From: Nitrosomonadales bacterium
GTDB lineage: Bacteria > Pseudomonadota > Gammaproteobacteria > Burkholderiales > Nitrosomonadaceae
Assembly: GCA_004525885.1 (NCBI GenBank)
Contig: SPBV01000013.1
Coordinates: forward strand, 1 to 16,858
Length of the DNA stretch: 16,858 nucleotides
Direction of reading: 5' to 3'
The translations under genes were made by a program, and so were the position numbers. The notes below the pieces were generated by a model. It was not told the origin of the DNA and did not search any database. It saw nothing but the letters and a program-made list of their open reading frames with translations. Below are positions 7,773 through 15,817 of the stretch, piece by piece; within the stretch, counting starts at the first letter, position 1, and every line of letters begins with the position of its first letter.

Positions 7773-8786
7773 ATGCAAATCGGCCCTTATATTCTCAAAA
7801 ATAATTTGATAGTTGCTCCTATGGCAGGAGTAACCGACCGTCCCTTTCGACAATTGTGTAAGAAAATGGGGGCAGGTATGGCAGTGTCGGAAATGGTATC
7901 TTGTAATTCACTATTGTGGGGGTCTGAAAAGACCAGACGCCGCGCTAATCATGAGGGGGAAGTGGACCCAATTTCAGTGCAAATTGCTGGAGCTGACCCT
8001 ACAATGATGGCGCAGGCTGCTTGCTACAATGTAGAGCAAGGGGCGCAAATTATAGATATCAACATGGGTTGTCCAGCCAAAAAAATTTGCAACACGATGG
8101 CAGGCTCTGCATTGTTACAGAATGAGCGCTTGGTAGGTAAAATACTTGATTCTGTAGTGCGTGCAGTGGATGTGCCTGTTACCTTAAAAATTCGCACTGG
8201 TTGGGATAAAGAACACAAGAATGCACTTGTTATAGCACGTATAGCGGAAAATGCTGGGATACAGGCACTTGCCATTCATGGTCGTACCCGAGCTTGTGCT
8301 TATACTGGAAATGCAGAGTATGACACTATAGCCACAGTAAAAACCGCTGTGAGAATACCTATTATTGCTAATGGTGACATTAATACGCCTGAGGAAGCTA
8401 AGAAGATTCTAGAGTATACTGCGGCGGATGCTGTAATGATTGGACGTGCTGCTCAGGGGCGACCTTGGATTTTCCGAGAAATTAATTATTTTCTTGCTAC
8501 AGGTAGGTACCTTCCATCGCCAGAAGTCAATGAAATTCATCATGTACTTATTAATCATTTGCGTGATCTTTACGATTTTTACGGTGAATATTCTGGTGTG
8601 CGTATAGCGCGCAAGCATATTTCTTGGTATACAAAAGGTCTGATCGGTTCCGCTGTGTTTCGTCATGCCATGAATCGATTACAAACTACTGATCAGCAAT
8701 TGTCTGTTATCAACGAATTTTTTGATAGCCTAGCTGGTAATGGGCAAAGATTAGCATATATTGAACATAAGGAATTAGCTGCATGA
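7773..8786 (+). CDS. dusB: tRNA-dihydrouridine synthase DusB
   Basis: DusB is a flavoenzyme that reduces uridine to dihydrouridine in the D-loop of tRNA. The 337-residue protein starts MQIGPYILKNNLIVAPMAG, very close to known DusB. It then shows VTDRPFRQLC, the catalytic-cysteine motif NMGCPAKK (Cys100), LKIRTGW, IHGRTR and NGDI, and the FMN phosphate-binding VMIGRAAQGRPWIF near residue 235. The frame continues 22 codons upstream to an ATG at 7707, but that extension is hydrophobic and unlike the family, so the ATG at 7773 is chosen. It overlaps fis by four bases (ATGA). The dusB-fis operon is conserved in gamma- and many betaproteobacteria, which supports both assignments. Confidence 0.95.
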   Translation: MQIGPYILKNNLIVAPMAGVTDRPFRQLCKKMGAGMAVSEMVSCNSLLWGSEKTRRRANHEGEVDPISVQIAGADPTMMAQAACYNVEQGAQIIDINMGCPAKKICNTMAGSALLQNERLVGKILDSVVRAVDVPVTLKIRTGWDKEHKNALVIARIAENAGIQALAIHGRTRACAYTGNAEYDTIATVKTAVRIPIIANGDINTPEEAKKILEYTAADAVMIGRAAQGRPWIFREINYFLATGRYLPSPEVNEIHHVLINHLRDLYDFYGEYSGVRIARKHISWYTKGLIGSAVFRHAMNRLQTTDQQLSVINEFFDSLAGNGQRLAYIEHKELAA

Positions 8787-9025
8787 GAACAATTAACGAG
8801 AATGACATTGCGCGTTGTGTGTGCAGTGCCGTGGAAAATTATTTTAAGGATCTAGACGGAGAGAAGCCCAGCCCTATATATGAGATGGTAATGCGTAGTG
8901 TTGAGAAACCCTTAATTGATCTAGTGGTGAAACATGCTGGAGGAAATCAGACCCGTGCCGCTGAGCTGCTTGGTATCAATCGCAACACTCTTCGTAATAA
9001 AATAAGTCAATATCGAATCAAGTAA
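8783..9025 (+). CDS. fis: DNA-binding protein Fis
   Basis: Fis is a small homodimeric nucleoid protein that bends DNA and affects rRNA transcription, recombination and replication initiation. The 80-residue product has helices A/B in its middle (YEMVMRSVEKPLIDLVVKHA). It ends with the Fis-type helix-turn-helix GGNQTRAAELLGINRNTLRN at about residues 53-73, then KISQYRIK. It is about 18 residues shorter than E. coli Fis and lacks most of the N-terminal beta-hairpin arm that activates Hin/Gin inversion, which is usual outside enteric bacteria. The ATG overlaps the dusB stop (ATGA), implying translational coupling. The DNA-binding tail is also shared by NtrC-type activators, but the short stand-alone length and the dusB partner make Fis the clear choice. 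Confidence 0.94.
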   Translation: MRTINENDIARCVCSAVENYFKDLDGEKPSPIYEMVMRSVEKPLIDLVVKHAGGNQTRAAELLGINRNTLRNKISQYRIK

Positions 9026-9101
9026 AGTGTGAAATGCATAAGATGGGTAATAAATAGTAATTCACAACATTAATTAACGCTCCGCACTTACGTGCCATAA
9101 T

Positions 9102-10664
9102 ATGAAGATCAAACAAGCTTTAATTAGTGTTTCCGACAAAACCGGTATTGTTGAACTTGCTCAAGGCTTAAGTCAGCTTGGTGTGACCATACTTTCTACT
9201 GGTGGCACCGCCAAGTTACTGAAAAATGCTGGTATTGATGTAACCGAGGTCAGTGATTATACCGGCTTCCCGGAAATGCTTGATGGCCGCGTCAAAACCC
9301 TGCACCCAAAAATCCATGCCGGTATCTTAGCGCAGAAAGAAATGCCTGCACATATGGTGGCTATGGGTAAGATATCATTTCCAACTATTGAGTTAGTAGT
9401 CGTGAATCTTTATCCATTTGGCGAAACAATTGCTAAAGCCAATTCTAGCCTAGAAGATGCAATAGAAAACATTGATATTGGTGGGCCGACCATGGTTCGC
9501 GCTGCCGCAAAGAATTATAAAAATGTGGCGGTGGTAACGGATCCAGAAGACTACACTTCTTTACTGAAAGAAATGAAATCAAATAACTGCACAGTTTCGC
9601 AGGAACATCGTTTTCAGTTTGCTTGCAAGGCATTCTCTCATACTGCTGCCTACGATAGCGTCATCAGTAATTACCTTACTGGAATTTATTCTGACGGACA
9701 GCATAGAATATTTCCTGCAAGTCTTAATCTTAATTTCAAAATTGCCCAGGATTTGCGTTATGGGGAAAATCCGCACCAGGAAGCTGCGTTTTATCGAGAT
9801 CTCTTACCTGTTGTTCCAGGTAGCCTTGCTAATTATACCCAATTACAGGGGAAGGAGCTCTCATATAACAATATTGCAGATGCAGATGCGGCGTGGGAAT
9901 GCGTAAAGACTTTCGATTTACCAGCTTGTGTTATCGTCAAGCATGCTAATCCATGTGGAGTGGCAGTAGCTAATGAGCTTCTTGTGGCATACAAAACGGC
10001 GTTTTCTACTGATCCGACTTCTGCTTTTGGGGGGATTATTGCTTTCAATCGTGAGCTAGATGATGTTACCGCTGAGGCTGTGATTAAACAATTTGTTGAA
10101 GTGGTAATTGTTCCGGGTATCACCAGTGAGGCAAAACTTATTCTTTCCCAGAAAAAAAATGTACGTGTACTCATCCTTCAGCTAAAAAACGGAAGTAATG
10201 CTTTAGATTTCAAACGTGTAACTGGCGGATTGTTGGTACAAAAGCCAGATAATCTTAATATCGTTGCTGATCATCTTAAAGTCGTAACCAGAGTACAGCC
10301 AACGCAGCAAGAATTGCAGGATTTATTATTCGCATGGCGTGTGGCAAAATTTGTTAAATCCAATGCGATTGTGTTTTGTCTAAATGGCCAGACACTTGGC
10401 ATAGGTGCGGGGCAAATGAGCCGAGTGGATAGCGCACGTATTGCCTCGATCAAAGCACAAAATTCGGGGCTCACATTAAATGGCTCAGTCGTTGCTTCAG
10501 ATGCGTTCTTTCCCTTTCGTGATGGATTAGATGTGGTGGTGCAGGCAGGTGCAAAATCAATTATTCAGCCTGGTGGCAGCATGCGGGACGAGGAAGTTAT
10601 TTCTGCTGCAGATGAGCAGGGTGTATCAATGGTATTTACGAATACAAGACACTTTCGGCATTGA
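9102..10664 (+). CDS. purH: Bifunctional AICAR transformylase / IMP cyclohydrolase PurH
   Basis: PurH performs the last two steps of purine synthesis, formylating AICAR with 10-formyl-tetrahydrofolate and closing the ring to IMP. The 520-residue protein has the N-terminal cyclohydrolase (ALISVSDKTGIVELAQGL, LSTGGTAK, DGRVKTLHPKIHAGIL, DIGGPTMVRAAAKN). The C-terminal transformylase has LRYGENPHQEAAFY, the catalytic VKHANPCGVA (Lys280, His281), SAFGGIIAFNRE, LGIGAGQMSRVDSARIA and a final IQPGGSMRDEEVI. Length and motifs are complete. A run of eight A at 10152-10159 is in frame, a useful comparison with the frameshifted run in the MCE gene. The 76-base gap after fis shows no terminator, so it probably continues the dusB-fis transcript, with or without its own promoter. 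No clear ribosome site precedes the ATG. Confidence 0.97.
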   Translation: MKIKQALISVSDKTGIVELAQGLSQLGVTILSTGGTAKLLKNAGIDVTEVSDYTGFPEMLDGRVKTLHPKIHAGILAQKEMPAHMVAMGKISFPTIELVVVNLYPFGETIAKANSSLEDAIENIDIGGPTMVRAAAKNYKNVAVVTDPEDYTSLLKEMKSNNCTVSQEHRFQFACKAFSHTAAYDSVISNYLTGIYSDGQHRIFPASLNLNFKIAQDLRYGENPHQEAAFYRDLLPVVPGSLANYTQLQGKELSYNNIADADAAWECVKTFDLPACVIVKHANPCGVAVANELLVAYKTAFSTDPTSAFGGIIAFNRELDDVTAEAVIKQFVEVVIVPGITSEAKLILSQKKNVRVLILQLKNGSNALDFKRVTGGLLVQKPDNLNIVADHLKVVTRVQPTQQELQDLLFAWRVAKFVKSNAIVFCLNGQTLGIGAGQMSRVDSARIASIKAQNSGLTLNGSVVASDAFFPFRDGLDVVVQAGAKSIIQPGGSMRDEEVISAADEQGVSMVFTNTRHFRH

Positions 10665-10752
10665 GTTTTTTCCATCAAAAACCTATGGTTGAAGATATTA
10701 ATCTGGATTTTCTTCATAGCTTAGCGATCTCTACAGTTAACATATCCTTGAT

Positions 10753-12069
10753 ATGAGAGTACTTGTTATTGGTGGTGGTGGTAGAGAACATGCACTGGCA
10801 TGGAAATTAAAACAGTCGCCGCGTGTTAATAAAGTTTTTGTTGCTCCGGGTAATGCTGGTACTGTTTTGGAAGATGGGGTGCAAAATATTCCTATAACTA
10901 CTATTCCTGACTTGGTAGAGTTTGCTAAGAATGAATCTATCAAGTTCACAGTAGTAGGTCCGGAAGCACCGCTTGCTGCAGGTATTGTAGACGCCTTTCG
11001 TTTTGCTGGTTTAAAAATATTTGGCCCTACCAAGCAAGTTGCACAACTGGAGGCATCCAAGGATTATTCCAAGGCCTTTATGGGGCGCCATAGTATCCCT
11101 ACTGCAGCGTATGCAACTTTTAGCGATCCAGTTGAAGCCCATAAATATTTGGACAAGAAGGGTGCGCCCATCGTCATCAAGGCAGATGGTCTGGCTGCGG
11201 GTAAAGGTGTAGAGGTGGCAATGACATTGTCAAGCGCACACGATGAAGTTGATGCGATGTTGATTTCTAATAGCATGGGTGAAGCAGGTGCGAAAATTCT
11301 AATCGAAGAATTTTTAGAAGGGGAAGAGGTTAGTTTTATTGTGATGGCCGATGGCGATCAAATCCTACCACTTGCAACAAGTCAGGATTACAAGCGTCTG
11401 AGAGACGGTGATCAGGGTCCCAACACTGGTGGAATGGGCGCATACTCTCCAGCACCAATAGTTACTTCTGAATTAAGTGCTAGGATAATAAGTGAAGTGA
11501 TTGATCCAGTTATGAGAGGTATGGCAGAGGAGGGTCAGCACTATACTGGTTTTCTATATGCTGGGTTGATGATCGGCAAGGGTGGGAGTATCAATGTACT
11601 AGAATACAATTGCCGTATGGGAGATCCAGAAACGCAACCTATCATGTTACGACTGAAAAGTGATTTATCTATTCTGGTGGAGCATGCAATAGATGGCACA
11701 CTTGATATAGTAGAAGCAGAATGGGACCATCGTGCGGCACTAGGCGTGGTTATGGCGGCTCATGGTTATCCCGAGTTGCCTCGCAAAGGGGATATAATTT
11801 ATGGTCTATCGGAACTTATGTCTACGGATAAACCAGGTAAGGATTTTCATGTATTTCAAGCTAGCACCAAGATGGGTGGCAAGGATAATAAAGAAATAAT
11901 AACTGCTGGTGGGCGCGTATTGTGTGTTACTGCTCTAGGTGATAATTTAGAAATCGCCCAGCATCGTGCCTATGAAATATCCGATAAAATTCACTTCGAT
12001 GGTTGCCAGATGCGATCTGATATTGGACATTTAGTGATTAGTTCCAAGCCTCGAGAAAAGTCATTATAG
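10753..12069 (+). CDS. purD: Phosphoribosylamine-glycine ligase PurD (GAR synthetase)
   Basis: PurD joins glycine to phosphoribosylamine using ATP, an early step of purine synthesis. The 438-residue ATP-grasp enzyme starts MRVLVIGGGGREHALAWKL. It shows VVGPEAPLAAG, IFGPTKQVAQLEASK, the ATP-binding PIVIKADGLAAGKGV (about residue 140), ILIEEFLEGEEVSF, PNTGGMGAYSPAP and the catalytic EYNCRMGDPETQ (Asp291). Having Cys and Met where many families have Val and Phe in NVRFGDPE is, as I recall, common in related proteobacteria. It follows purH after 88 bases, so two purine genes are adjacent. That gap contains an imperfect hairpin (10683-10719) without a U-run, so it is not called a terminator. Confidence 0.97.
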   Translation: MRVLVIGGGGREHALAWKLKQSPRVNKVFVAPGNAGTVLEDGVQNIPITTIPDLVEFAKNESIKFTVVGPEAPLAAGIVDAFRFAGLKIFGPTKQVAQLEASKDYSKAFMGRHSIPTAAYATFSDPVEAHKYLDKKGAPIVIKADGLAAGKGVEVAMTLSSAHDEVDAMLISNSMGEAGAKILIEEFLEGEEVSFIVMADGDQILPLATSQDYKRLRDGDQGPNTGGMGAYSPAPIVTSELSARIISEVIDPVMRGMAEEGQHYTGFLYAGLMIGKGGSINVLEYNCRMGDPETQPIMLRLKSDLSILVEHAIDGTLDIVEAEWDHRAALGVVMAAHGYPELPRKGDIIYGLSELMSTDKPGKDFHVFQASTKMGGKDNKEIITAGGRVLCVTALGDNLEIAQHRAYEISDKIHFDGCQMRSDIGHLVISSKPREKSL

Positions 12070-12125
12070 TTCTAGGTTAATAGATAGGAAACTTGTTGTG
12101 ATATTAGGTCAGAATTTAATTAGGT

Positions 12126-13022
12126 ATGAATACAATTCTAGTAAAAGAATTTCTTGGTGCGTTGCAAGATCAAATTATTGAGCGCTTAGAGCGGGTAGAT
12201 GGCAAATGCTTTAAACGCGAAAGATGGGAGCGCCCAGAAGGTGGCGGTGGATTGAGTTGTGTAATTGAGCAGGGGAATGTGTTTGAACGAGGCGGAGTAA
12301 ACTATTCGCATGTATTTGGTTTGGGATTACCTGCATCAGCCACTGCTGCACGGCCCGAGCTGTCCGGGTGCTCGTTTGAGGCAATGGGTGTGTCAATAGT
12401 GTTGCATCCATATAATCCGTATGCGCCGACTGTACACTTGAACGTACGTTTTTTAGAGGCTTGCAAAGACGGCACTGAACCAGTATGGTGGTTTGGTGGC
12501 GGAATGGATTTGACACCGTATTATGGTTTTGAGGAAGATGCCAAGCACTTCCATCAGGTTTGCAAGGATTCTCTTCAACCTTTCGGTGGCAGTTATCATG
12601 TGCATTTCAAGAAATGGTGTGATCAATATTTTTATTTGAAGCATCGTAATGAACCACGAGGTATCGGGGGGATTTTCTTTGACGATCTCAGTCAACCTGA
12701 CTTCGACACCTGTTTCAATCTAACCAAGAGTGTAGGGAACCATTTCTTGTCTGCCTATGTGCCCATCTTGGAACAACGCATGAATATGTCTTATGGAGAT
12801 CACGAGCGTGATTTTCAGGCCTACCGTCGCGGGCGATACGTAGAATTCAACCTAGTTTGGGATCGAGGAACTCTATTTGGGCTACAATCTGGTGGTCGCA
12901 CCGAATCAATTCTCATGTCTTTACCACCAATAGTAAAATGGCGTTATGATTGGAAACCAGAGCAAGGTAGTGCAGAATCAGAGCTTTATACTAATTTTCT
13001 TATTAGTAAGGATTGGGTGTGA
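12126..13022 (+). CDS. hemF: Oxygen-dependent coproporphyrinogen III oxidase HemF
   Basis: HemF oxidatively decarboxylates coproporphyrinogen III to protoporphyrinogen IX in haem synthesis and needs molecular oxygen. The 298-residue protein is full length (E. coli has 299). It contains FKRERWERPEGGGGLSCV, VFERGGVNYSHVFG, the histidine-bearing segment after VWWFGGGMDLTPYYGFEEDA (from about residue 119), the EPRGIGGIFFDDL motif, and the C-terminal signature YVEFNLVWDRGTLFGLQSGG then RTESILMSLPP. This indicates an organism able to make haem aerobically. It follows purD after 56 bases and is the last gene of the long plus-strand run. In many betaproteobacteria nadD comes next, but it does not here. 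Confidence 0.97.
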   Translation: MNTILVKEFLGALQDQIIERLERVDGKCFKRERWERPEGGGGLSCVIEQGNVFERGGVNYSHVFGLGLPASATAARPELSGCSFEAMGVSIVLHPYNPYAPTVHLNVRFLEACKDGTEPVWWFGGGMDLTPYYGFEEDAKHFHQVCKDSLQPFGGSYHVHFKKWCDQYFYLKHRNEPRGIGGIFFDDLSQPDFDTCFNLTKSVGNHFLSAYVPILEQRMNMSYGDHERDFQAYRRGRYVEFNLVWDRGTLFGLQSGGRTESILMSLPPIVKWRYDWKPEQGSAESELYTNFLISKDWV

Positions 13023-13326
13023 TCCGGCAAGCAAGATTATATGTGACGTAATGTAATGCTACTCATGCTAGAAGTTTAGCATTGATAGGTGGTATTTTAT
13101 CGGGGTTTGTACAATTAGAATGCTGCTTCGTTATATAATTTCTGTTGACATTGCTATACTTACGCTAGAGAATTAAATGTAGAAAAGTTATTTTTATTTC
13201 AGTAAATAGAACTTTATCTGAGTGTCTGAACAGAATATTATTATCCATATTATAAAGAGAATTATTGTTTGAAAGGGTGTATGTTGAGAAGAGTCGTGTT
13301 GTAAAAATTAAAATAGTGAGGAAAAA
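13023..13326. other. 304-base gap after hemF with a hairpin and a candidate promoter
   Basis: No protein or RNA gene is visible. AATGCTA (13055-13061) and TAGCATT (13077-13083) form a perfect 7-base stem with a 15-base loop 33 bases after hemF. It is not followed by a U-run, so it is at best a weak terminator or transcript-stabilising hairpin. Downstream lie a consensus -35 element and an AT-rich leader of roughly 150 bases before the next gene. Confidence 0.5.
13145..13173 (+). promoter_or_regulatory. Candidate sigma-70 promoter for the 143-residue secreted protein
   Basis: A perfect TTGACA (13145-13150) is followed 17 bases later by GAGAAT (13168-13173), a fair -10. TGCTATACT (13152-13160) is an alternative extended -10. 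A leader of about 150 bases would result. This is a pattern match only. Confidence 0.35.
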
Positions 13327-13758
13327 ATGGCTAATGATCAAATGAAAAAGTATATTCCTATCCAAATAGCAAAGTCAGGTTTAAGTTTATTTTCAAGAAA
13401 TACCTGCAGCGCCATCACGGCAATTATTATGTCATGTATCTATGTGATTATGATCGTACCTACTGTTCATGCGCAGGATGTTCCGCCACCGACTTCATCT
13501 GATTCTACCACTCAAATGGTTGTCTCTGACACCGGTATGGAAGTAGCATCGGCCGTGGCAACAATTGTGTATTTTCCAGTTAAACTTGCATTTGCTCTCG
13601 GCGGTGGAATAGTGGGTGGCCTTACTTATGCATTTACGGGTGGTGACGAAGAGGCGACCAAAAAAGTATGGCAAAATAGTATGGAAGGAACCTATAACAT
13701 TACTCCTGAGAACTTAACCGGTGAGAAGCCCGTTCACTTCATTGGCCCTAGTGAATGA
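13327..13758 (+). CDS. Small exported protein with glycine-rich hydrophobic core, function unknown
   Basis: The 143-residue product has a long Sec-type signal: basic residues early (Lys7, Lys8), a hydrophobic stretch at about 30-45 and a likely cleavage after VHA (residue 49), giving a mature start QDVPPPTSSD. The mature part has a hydrophobic glycine-rich segment (VYFPVKLAFALGGGIVGGLTYAFTGG, residues 82-107). A polar C-terminal motif follows: KKVWQNSMEGTYNITPENL then KPVHFIG. I recall similar short secreted proteins in other environmental proteobacteria but know no function. GAGG five to six bases before the ATG is a good ribosome site. It stands alone, with about 300 bases free on each side, so it is probably its own transcription unit. 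An in-frame ATG at 13342 is an alternative start. Confidence 0.8.
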   Translation: MANDQMKKYIPIQIAKSGLSLFSRNTCSAITAIIMSCIYVIMIVPTVHAQDVPPPTSSDSTTQMVVSDTGMEVASAVATIVYFPVKLAFALGGGIVGGLTYAFTGGDEEATKKVWQNSMEGTYNITPENLTGEKPVHFIGPSE

Positions 13759-14081
13759 TGACATTTTACCCATCCCATGCGACGGGGTTGCTAATGTACG
13801 AGCTTACTTTGGCAGATAGAGTTCTGGTGGATATTTAATATTTGAATGGTATCAATTCATATTCTAAGTACACGCTAGAACCAATATTGTGATGTAGTAA
13901 ACTAATAACACCATTGCTTTTAGTGTGTACTTTCAGACTAAAGAACACGGATTACTGGATGTTCATTCTTTTGTGAGGAAAGCCTAAAAATAAATAGATT
14001 ATCCGCTCCTCAAAGAACTTCTTGTATTTCTTGTATTGGCGTCATGCTGCCCTTCTATTTCTTGATTTTCATCATCGCCCT
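13759..14081. other. Gap of about 320 bases before the MCE permease
   Basis: No gene or clear hairpin terminator is seen. TGAAT and ATTCA form a weak 5-base inverted repeat near 13844-13860. CTTGTATTT / CTTGTATTG is a 9-base tandem repeat at 14021-14038, just upstream of the permease. The open frame of the permease runs back through part of this region from a TTG at 14022, but those 20 codons do not look like an MlaE N-terminus. The region is too short to hide an ABC ATPase gene. Confidence 0.5.
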
Positions 14082-14840
14082 ATGCGACAAAACTCTTTAT
14101 CGCGTTCTGGATTTGATACTTTAGCTAACACATTTGTGAGATCGGTGACTAGCTGGTGGCGGGTTATCCACTTTGGTGCCGTTGCGCTAGTTATGGTTCT
14201 GTCCCCCTCGATCTACGATAGGGAAAATCGTTCCATAATCGCTAAAAATATCTATACAAGCACTTGGCAAGTGTTACTTTGGTTTACGTCTTTGTGTGCA
14301 CTTATTAGCTTAGTACTTGTACGAATCATTGTTGTAACTGCCCTAAGTTATGGTTTATCTCAATATGCATTGGAAGTGGTGGTACGAGTACTCGTTCTAG
14401 AGCTAATTCCACTTGGAGCAGCGCTTTTTGTGGTGCTGCGGTCAAATATGGAAATTAGTTCAACACCGATAGGTGGTTCTATGCGTACTTATATTGTTCC
14501 ACGTCTGATTGCAACTGCATTCTCAGTGGTAACGCTGGCCGCAGTGAGTAGTTTAGTTGCGTTAGTAATGGCTTATATAGTTGTTTACGGCTTCTCTCCC
14601 TGGGGATTTACTGAGTACACACGCATGGTTGGTCGGGTGTTTGATCCGGGCATTGCTGTAGCTTTTATTTTTAAAACAGTATTATTTAGTTTGGCAGTTG
14701 CCATAATTCCAATTGCTTCCGCAATACAAGGAAGAAACGAGTCTATTGTGGAATTGAGTTCTGTCCAGAGAGGTACGGTACGATTATTTCTAGTTTTAGT
14801 ACTTATTGAAGGCTCATCTTTGGCGATCAAATTTATTTAA
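14082..14840 (+). CDS. MCE-transport permease, MlaE family
   Basis: MlaE-type permeases form the inner-membrane core of MCE transporters, which move phospholipids or other hydrophobic molecules between the inner and outer membranes. The 252-residue protein has an amphipathic N-terminus (FVRSVTSWWRVIHFGAVALV) and about five hydrophobic helices. The family core reads LELIPLGAALFVVLRSNMEI (Glu107), then SMRTYIVPRLIATAFSVVTL, and near the C-terminus DPGIAVAFIFKTVLFSLAVA. Compared with E. coli MlaE the RELGP motif is LELIPL and the following glycines are reduced, so it belongs to a divergent branch and is not the classic MlaE orthologue. The ATG at 14082 is chosen over the upstream TTG; no good ribosome site supports either. 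An MlaD-family gene begins 19 bases downstream. Confidence 0.82.
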   Translation: MRQNSLSRSGFDTLANTFVRSVTSWWRVIHFGAVALVMVLSPSIYDRENRSIIAKNIYTSTWQVLLWFTSLCALISLVLVRIIVVTALSYGLSQYALEVVVRVLVLELIPLGAALFVVLRSNMEISSTPIGGSMRTYIVPRLIATAFSVVTLAAVSSLVALVMAYIVVYGFSPWGFTEYTRMVGRVFDPGIAVAFIFKTVLFSLAVAIIPIASAIQGRNESIVELSSVQRGTVRLFLVLVLIEGSSLAIKFI

Positions 14841-14859
14841 AGCGGATAAATTATAAAGC

Positions 14860-15817
14860 ATGCAATCTGAATCCGAATCTCAGTCAATATCCCAGCAGCC
14901 CGCGATCCCGCCTCCAAATATTGAATTTAAGGCCTTAGTTTTAGTGATTCTTATGGCGGCAATAGTGTGCGCTTCACTTGTGTACGTGATGTATGCGCGT
15001 GGGGTATTTGAAAGTACCCAGCAAGTAATATTAATTGCGGATGATTCCGAGGGCGTAATTGTTGGCATGGACTTGTCATTTTCAGGTTTTCCAATAGGGC
15101 GCGTACGTCTCATTGAGCTTTCTGATGATGGAAAAGCCCGCATTGTGGTTGACGTAGCACGCAAAGATGCTAAATGGATCCGTACCAGTAGTGTTTTTAC
15201 CATGGAACGCGGAATGGTGGGTGACACTCGTTTGCGTGTATTTACTGGCGTATTGGCAGATCCACCATTACCTGATGGCTCTATACGAACAGTTTTACTT
15301 GGTGATGACACTGCTGAAATTCCACACCTTGTGGACACTATGCGCTCATTGCTTGAAAATTTAGAAAATATGACAAAGTCAAATTCTAGCCTTACAGCGA
15401 GTCTGGATAACGTGCAGGCTGTTACACAAAGCCTAAGGGGACCATATGGTGGGCTCGGAATTGTATTAGGTAGCGAGAGTAATGCAAAAAAAATTTATTA
15501 CAGCATTAGACCATGTTAATACCTTGTTAGCTAAAACTGATACACGAGTTTTTGGTGTTGACGGAGTGATGGATGAGTCGCAGGCTGCTATTGCCCAGGT
15601 AAATGTGCTCTTAAGTGATGTGCGTACAAGTCTTAAGAATGTAGACATTATACTTGCCCAAGCGCAAGTTATTGGTTCAAATGTTGAGGTAGCCTCTGTT
15701 GATCTTGGTGTTTTAAGAGAACAAGTTGAGGCGAGTTTACGAAAGGTGGAGCACTTAGTGAGCGAAATAAATCGTAAATGGCCTTTATCTCGTGATACGG
15801 AACTTAAGTTACCATGA
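14860..15817 (+). pseudogene. MlaD-family MCE protein, frame broken by one extra A in an A8 run
   Basis: MCE proteins form periplasmic rings or tubes anchored in the inner membrane that carry lipids for the permease. The first part (14860-15519) has a cytoplasmic tail, one membrane helix (about residues 24-46) and an MCE domain (VILIADDSEGVIVGMDLSFS to LRVFTG). It then ends out of frame as KKIYYSIRPC. The second part (frame of 15482-15817) continues the expected C-terminal helical region: FITALDHVNTLL to INRKWPLSRD. The frames join at A8 (15486-15493). With seven A the gene would read NAKKFITALDHV and encode about 318 residues, a normal family length. The downstream frame is well preserved and its stop overlaps the lipoprotein start (ATGA). 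The break is therefore recent, a sequencing error, or corrected by slippage. Initiation at the ATG at 15482 is possible but would yield only the helical tail. Confidence 0.88.

Noticed and set aside
10683..10719. Imperfect hairpin between purH and purD
   Set aside because: The stem has a bulge and no U-run follows, so there is no support for a terminator or a named purine regulatory element.
14022..14081. TTG-initiated extension of the permease
   Set aside because: The 20 added residues are unlike MlaE N-termini, no ribosome site precedes the TTG, and it overlaps a tandem CTTGTATT repeat.
14164..14172. TTATCCACT resembling a DnaA box
   Set aside because: It lies inside the permease coding sequence, has a mismatch at the last position and no companion boxes nearby.
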